A model generated the notes under the pieces. It worked only from the letters and a program-made list of their open reading frames with translations, was not told the origin of the DNA and made no database searches. Below are positions 58,219 to 64,000 of a stretch of DNA of 64,000 bases, in pieces. Positions within the stretch are counted from its first letter, which is position 1. The number at the start of each line of letters is the position of its first letter. This stretch comes from Sinohyriopsis cumingii (Eukaryota > Mollusca > Bivalvia > Unionida > Unionidae). The position numbers were made by a program, and so were the translations under genes. Location of the stretch: assembly GCA_028554795.2 (NCBI GenBank), contig CM068838.1:132743768-132807767 (forward strand), in the 5' to 3' direction.

Positions 58219-61200
58219 ACTAAATAGTACCATAAAAAAAATAAAGTACTTGTAATAGAGTAAATGTAAAAAGTAAACAGACTGCAACTCATAAGAAATG
58301 CCCAGCATAATTCTTTTTCAACTGGAAAAATGCGCTTTAGGCATATAGCAAAACTTTGACATTGTAATTAGTCTCATCTGTCACAAAGTATGGAGACTTC
58401 TGTTTTAAAAGACCCTATAATTTAAAGTTTACCTACAAGATTACAAGTCAAAACAGCTCCAATGTAACATATATCTTGGTAAAAAGAGACATGACAATTT
58501 AAAAGGTACATAAAACATATCTAATACATTGACAAAAGGGCATTGGTTCACTGGCAGTGCTTTCAGTATCACATTGGCAAATCTTTATTTTGAGGTCTCG
58601 ACTTTTGGCTAAATCAAAGAATTCCACAAATTTGACTACTTAATTGTAACATGGGCTGTATAATGAAAACTAATTTTAAAAAAAATCTTTTCGATGAGGC
58701 ATTCCTGAAAAGTGTATATCCATATTCTTTTCTACTGAACTGTGTTATGTATATTCAATCTTAATTTTAAAAATATATATTATGCACCTTTTTGTATTTT
58801 TAGATAACCTATCTTTTTGTGTATACTTTACTACAGGCTGGATACTGGTTATATAAATTAATTAAAGATCTATTAAAATGACTTTTCTTTTTCTAAATGC
58901 TATGGGATTGTTATCATACATACTGATTGTTGCTTTTTTTTTACAACTACATACAATTTATGAAATTTGCAAGACAACTATTACAATTTAAATGAACTTT
59001 TTCAAATCAAACTAATGTATTTATGGTCTGGTTTTACAAATCTACACAATCCAAAAAGGAGAAAATTTGCAAAACAGATCTTAAAGTTTATTATTTTTTT
59101 AATCACTTTGATATTGTACAGTCTACTTGCAGGCTTTCAGAAAAGAAGCATACAGGCAGAACAAATCTTTTAAAGTTTCAAATCATGTACGAGTTGAATC
59201 ATTAAGAAGTAAAACAAAAATGTATTCATGCCATTGTCGGGATATAGTGAGATTCATGCATCACCTTCTGCGCTGTTAGTGGCAGTGTTCACATTATGAC
59301 CTGGTGTGTAGGTTTTTTTTAAAGGTCCTACAAATGATAGACATGCGGGCCAAACACTGTTTCGCCAAACTTTTTGTTTCTCTTGTTCTTTGTTAATCTA
59401 CTAAGCAGCCTGGTGTGGTAATTTGCAAGTTTCTCCATTCATGAAAATAACCCCTTGAAAATAGTATTTTAAAGTCATAGTTAAGTTTTTACATGTAGCA
59501 TAATCCAAATATTGGCTTAAGATTAATTTCAAAATTTAAAGCTTGAAGAAGAAAGAACTTGATGTCCCAGTGATTAGCAAAAGGTCTATATCTCATGTTG
59601 CAGCTCTTTGCCTGTACTGTACAAACAAATGTTAAAAGTTGCATGCAAAGACATAAAAATATATGCTGAAATTTTATATACCAGTATTCAGCGTTCTTTT
59701 AGATTAGTTGTTTTTTTGGCTGTCATATCTTTCTGAAAAATAAATTATATACAGTGGTGTATTTTTAATTTTAAAAAACTTAAGTTGAGAAAAATTATAT
59801 TTCAGGATATTTCTAGCACTATAGCTGACTTGTGATTTGATTAATATTTTAATTATAATTTCAACAAAATATTTTCTTTGTAATTTATGTACAGTGTATT
59901 AATTGGTACTCAAATTACATATTTCTTAATACTCTATCTTGAAAATAAACTCTTCCTGCTGTTGTTTGAAAGCATCTTCCTCTTGTTCTGACCCATTTTT
60001 ATGCCCAGCTGCAGACCTTTCTTTTACACCATATTTCCAAATATTTCAAGATTTTAACCATTTTTATCTCTACGGCCAGTAAACTCGACAAGGTCTGAAT
60101 GCCCAATATATTCAGCCTGCTTGTATTATTTTATAATTGTGGCTGAACAAAGTATCTAATAAAGATAACATTCATCGAGAACAACAAAATTAAGCATTGA
60201 GAAGAGAAAAAACACCCCCAAGGAAGACGTTTCCCCAAAAATGTTAGTAGTAACTCCAGATTAAACACTCATGAAATGGTGGAGTATTTAGCCTTTTCAA
60301 ATATTGATATTTTTACATAGCTAAAGCTCCAAGCATCTAAAAGTTGATAGTCTGGTTTTCTTCTACTACTTAAAGTTGAAAATCTACTTCCAGGTAAAAG
60401 GCCAGTATACAGAAAAGTACCATCACCAGTCGTCCATAAAATAACTGATATACTGTTGAAAAATTTATCAACTTGTCACAGGTTGATGATAACAGACTCC
60501 TTATGCAGTACATGATAAAGTATGGACTTGGGTGAATTTTTCAGTACATCACAAAAAAGATCAAACATTTTCTGCAACAGATAAACAGGACTTTCAAACT
60601 GTCACAATTCTTCCCCAAGATCTCTTATACTTTTCATTGGCTTTACATTCTTTCATGAAACTATGATTGCTGTTATTAAAATTGTATAAGCATGTTTCTT
60701 TTCAATTATTTAATAAGAGACATAAAATGCAACCTCACCCTTTTATGTCCAATCTCTCCCAGATTTCATAGTGCACACTTGGGCAAAAGCTCGTGTAATA
60801 TCAATGACTTGATAACAGCATTTGGAGCTACACAGTAAGTGCTGATTTTACAGAAGTGAGTGTTCTATACTGTCGATAGTGACTTGAAATAAAAGTAATC
60901 TGACCTGCAAATTTATAGAATGAATGTCCTTCAAATCTGTAAAATTTAAACATTTGGAAAATGTATAATTCAATACAAAACCCTCAGCTTGGTCATATCA
61001 GGATTCACTGTTGATTAATAATATTACTCAAGAATATTTAGATCTTTCTGAGCACTTTTCATGCATTTAACAGGTAAAAACAACCTTTCATAACAGGCAT
61101 CAAACAGTTGTGATCTCCTTGCTCTTGTCTTTGGCTATAATTCCTTGAAGAATCAGATTTTTTAGTTCTTTCCATCAAAAGAAAAAAGCTACAAGTGTGG

Positions 61201-62179
61201 CATGTTTTGTTTTCTAGCTACTGCCATACACAAAAATGTTTTTTTCTCTTTCCGACTTGGCAGAAAATAAATAGTTTGGTTTGGTGTAAGGTTATGGTGA
61301 TGCTCTCAGGCCAAGACATATTCACTGATCATATCAGACTAGTTCCTTGTTCAAATCTGAACAAAATGTGTATGTGGTTTTGTATTTATTACATAACCCA
61401 ATATTAAAGATTTTTAATTATTTTCTTAGTTATACAGTATTAACAGAATAAAATAAATATTGGGGTTTTAAAAATTTGATTCACTGCATCTAAAAGGTTC
61501 ATATAGCCCTGGAATGTGTTTCTTAAAAGTTCTGAAAGACTTCTAAAAGTGGCAAAGGAAATATTTTCTTAAGGAAATTCAGCTTTTTCCAAATTTTAAT
61601 TTCTTTTTTTTACTACATAAACGGACACAAAAGCAGAATCACAACACAAACTGCACTACTATAGCAAACCCGGATGATACAGCAACTGTCATATGACATT
61701 GGATCCATTTATCCCATTATATTTGTATGGATCTATTTATCTCATATTTGTATACTATCTATTCTGTAAATTTGTCAATAATAAAACTTCTTAATGTAAA
61801 AAATGGCATTTTAATAATTGAAAAGTTTGTATTCCCTCACAGAAATTTATGGGGTTTTTCATCAGATTCAGGGAGTTTTAAAATCAAATTTAATGATTTT
61901 TCAAGGTTGTAAAAACCATTTTCAATTATCAGTCATATCAATTTCAATGAAAAGAACTAAATAGCTGTCTGGGTATGTGAGCATTCATATTAAACACCAG
62001 ATAACTATGCAAGATTAGATGCTTATGTAATAAATGTTTCTGTTACTGCTGTCAGACTCCATGACCATGCTTATGAAAAGGTTTAGGATATATGGAATTG
62101 CTACAATAAATCTGACTGAAAAAATTTGATGTAGTAACTGACCCATGTATCTTTGTAATTAACTGTTCATCTTCTGCCT

Positions 62180-62185
62180 AATAAA
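62180..62185 (+). terminator. Candidate distal poly(A) signal
   Basis: AATAAA in GCCTAATAAAGTTTATATTT, the last canonical hexamer before transposon-like sequence begins at 62313. Confidence 0.3.
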
Positions 62186-62312
62186 GTTTATATTTCATAT
62201 CCAGTTCTTGGTTAGCTTGTGCTTTCCTTCCACGGTCTCATTAACACTGGGGCAAATTATATTTAAAAGAACTTTTATGAGAATATACTTAATACCAACA
62301 AAATCTATCACA

Positions 62313-63582
62313 CAGGGTTCCCACGCTATCAGGAAAAAGTCAGGAAAAATGATAATTTTTTTCCCAACCATGAAAAGTCCTGGAATTTCGCAAATATTGA
62401 TGAAAGTCAGGAAAAAACCAGGAATTTTTTGCCACCACTTGATGCCTAGAATAATCACATAATTGAGTCGTAACTAAACTGATCATGAGTTAAATTTATC
62501 GAGTTCTAACCAGAATATTCGGAGAGTGCAGTATGGATCATTTGGGTGCTTGTAATAAACATACACGCTGAGTCAATCCAAATGCCCAGTGGATTAAATT
62601 CGTCTAGTAGACTATTTTTTTCAAAGTCAGCTCAATATCTGTTTCTTTCCTTATGTGGAAGGTATGAAAACCACTCTAGCATGACAAGAGGCAAACATCG
62701 TGGTGGCAAAGCATAGCCGCTTACCGGATAGTCTAGCAAACTTTAAACGTTAGATCGAGTGACACATGCATGAAAAAGATATGAAAATTACTTATTTCCT
62801 CAGAAATTGTGAGTATTAAAATCATTATGTCTTTAATCTGCTGAAAGACAAGATAAAACAACGCGTTGATGAAATGTGACCTGGTACTTGCAATTTGCAT
62901 TGCTAGTCACATGAGTACTGATATCTAACAACCCACATTTTCAAATGTAGAAAAAAAATTAAAAAATATCAAATGAAAGTTGTATACTGGTTGCAACAAA
63001 AATACAAAAACAAAAGAACACAAAATTTTTCATATTTATACACTCCGAGAACTTCTGGAGTTTTGTTGTATCATGTGACTACCAAGCTGACCTGTGCTCT
63101 CTGCTTGATAAGTAAGCCTGGCGAGATTACTGGTTTTTACAAAAAGTATAGGACTTTCATTTGATATAACTGAATTTCTCGACAACAACATTAAAATAGT
63201 TTGTTTTTGATATCACATGACTAATGAACTTCCTATGTCATCATCTGAGATTTGTGAAGTGACTGGTAATGCAAATGCAGAGTACCAGGTCAGGCTTTAT
63301 CAATGCCTTAGTTACGTCTTGTCTGTCAGCAGGTTAAAGACATAATGATTATAACACTTACTATTTCTGAGAAAATAAATCATATTCCTATTGATTTCAT
63401 GCAGGTATAAGTCGATAAAACATAAGTTTAATTTTTCTAGCCTGTAGGTAAGTGACTAACATGTTGCTACCGTACAGTGGCAGCAAATTCCAAATTTTCA
63501 ATATTCAATTGCAAAGATCCCACACCCCCACCTAAATGTCCAAAAATGAAAAATGGGGTGGGAATATTCGGAGGAAACCCTG
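62313..63582. mobile_element. Foldback element with long imperfect inverted halves
   Basis: Inverted segments: GTGACCTGGTACTTGCAATT (about 62877) against GCAGAGTACCAGGTCAGGC (about 63276), and ATATCAAATGAAAGTTGTAT (about 62967) against AGGACTTTCATTTGATATAA (about 63150). The centre is near 63060. The outer limits are proposed from CAGGGTTCCCACG (62313) and GGAAACCCTG (63573-63582), which resemble hAT ends, but no 8-bp target duplication is seen, so the borders are tentative. The inner inverted structure is clear. Confidence 0.55.
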
Positions 63583-64000
63583 ATTAGAAAACTGACTGCT
63601 ATTTCTTTTAAACCAAATTTGAAGTCCAAACTGTTGAATTGCGGAGCTGAAATGAGAAATTGTCCCTTGTATTATATATTAAAAAATGATTTGAACCCCT
63701 GTATCAATACAGGTTTGGGGACTGGTTTAATGAATTACAAGAAGTCAAGTTGATTTTACAGAAAATTCAGTCCTTGTTTATACAACAGTTTATAATTTTG
63801 AAGGTCTTTTGTCAAATTTAAATCAACCCATTTGAAAATATTTTTTAAATGATGGATTTTTAACCAGATCGTCTTAAGGATATTAGGTTGTTTGAAAAAT
63901 CTTGTTTGGGATTTTATTGGCACAGATAAATTCAGGGTTAAACTCTCTTCGCTGCAAGACAAGATTCTAATTATTTGCGGTTATTTTTTATATACTGTAA
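63583..64000. other. Unassigned flank
   Basis: AT-rich with nothing recognised. The short open frames at 63553-63962 on both strands have no family resemblance. Confidence 0.4.

Larger units (their letters stand above)
58016..62200 (+). other. Probable 3' UTR and/or 3' flank of the TEP gene
   Basis: About 4.2 kb of AT-rich sequence without minisatellites, SINEs or coding similarity, unlike the introns. Several AATAAA signals occur (for example 58213, about 59943, and 62180). It may be one long 3' UTR ending near 62200 or a short UTR ending near 58240 plus flank; the sequence alone cannot decide. Confidence 0.45.

Overview
This is a eukaryotic window, very probably from a lophotrochozoan animal and most likely a bivalve mollusc. 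It is AT-rich, has GT-AG introns, and about 95% of it is intron or flank packed with minisatellites, tRNA-derived SINEs and decayed DNA and DIRS-type transposons. There are no prokaryotic features. The species call is an inference from repeat style and was not checked against a database.

The window carries one confidently recognised protein gene, on the + strand: the C-terminal part of a thioester-containing protein of the alpha-2-macroglobulin/complement superfamily, closest in layout to CD109. I assembled fourteen exons by eye (4840-4980, 10334-10481, 15188-15364, 22535-22664, 23425-23587, 26029-26115, 28533-28710, 35528-35730, 36543-36710, 43885-43947, 46056-46174, 49024-49177, 53457-53562, 57858-58015). 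Every junction has AG/GT borders and matching codon phase. The chain reads through 664 residues to a stop at 58013-58015. It covers the end of the region before the thioester domain, the GCGEQ thioester, the alpha-helical thioester domain with a retained catalytic-type His, the MG8/receptor-binding domain, and a Cys-rich hydrophobic tail that looks like a GPI-anchor signal. The 5' part of the gene lies upstream of the window.

Layout by region. 1-4660: array of 60-bp minisatellite with higher-order structure, whose unit is a multiple of three and so gives long spurious reading frames. 4840-15364: exons 1-3, with a 42/44-bp minisatellite split by a piggyBac-type MITE, a 45-bp array, and a dead LINE containing a 70-bp array. 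15365-22534: pogo/Tigger derivative, a DIRS RNase H-tyrosine recombinase relic, SINE pieces and a 48-bp minisatellite. 22535-28710: exons 4-7 with a small hAT MITE and two SINEs. 28711-35527: second piggyBac-type MITE, second SINE family, DIRS gag-RT-RNase H relic, SINE. 35528-43884: exons 8-9, then a 3.37-kb insertion with identical 464-bp terminal direct repeats that splits a SINE and leaves a 4-bp target duplication. 43885-53562: exons 10-13 with more arrays, a SINE and a DIRS gag relic. 53563-58015: a SINE nested in a foldback MITE, degenerate repeats, and the terminal exon. 58016-64000: probable long 3' UTR, then a foldback element.

The most noteworthy items are the 464-bp-terminus element (recent, no recognisable enzyme), the TTAA element inserted in a minisatellite, and a Cys-x-Cys insertion inside the thioester domain.
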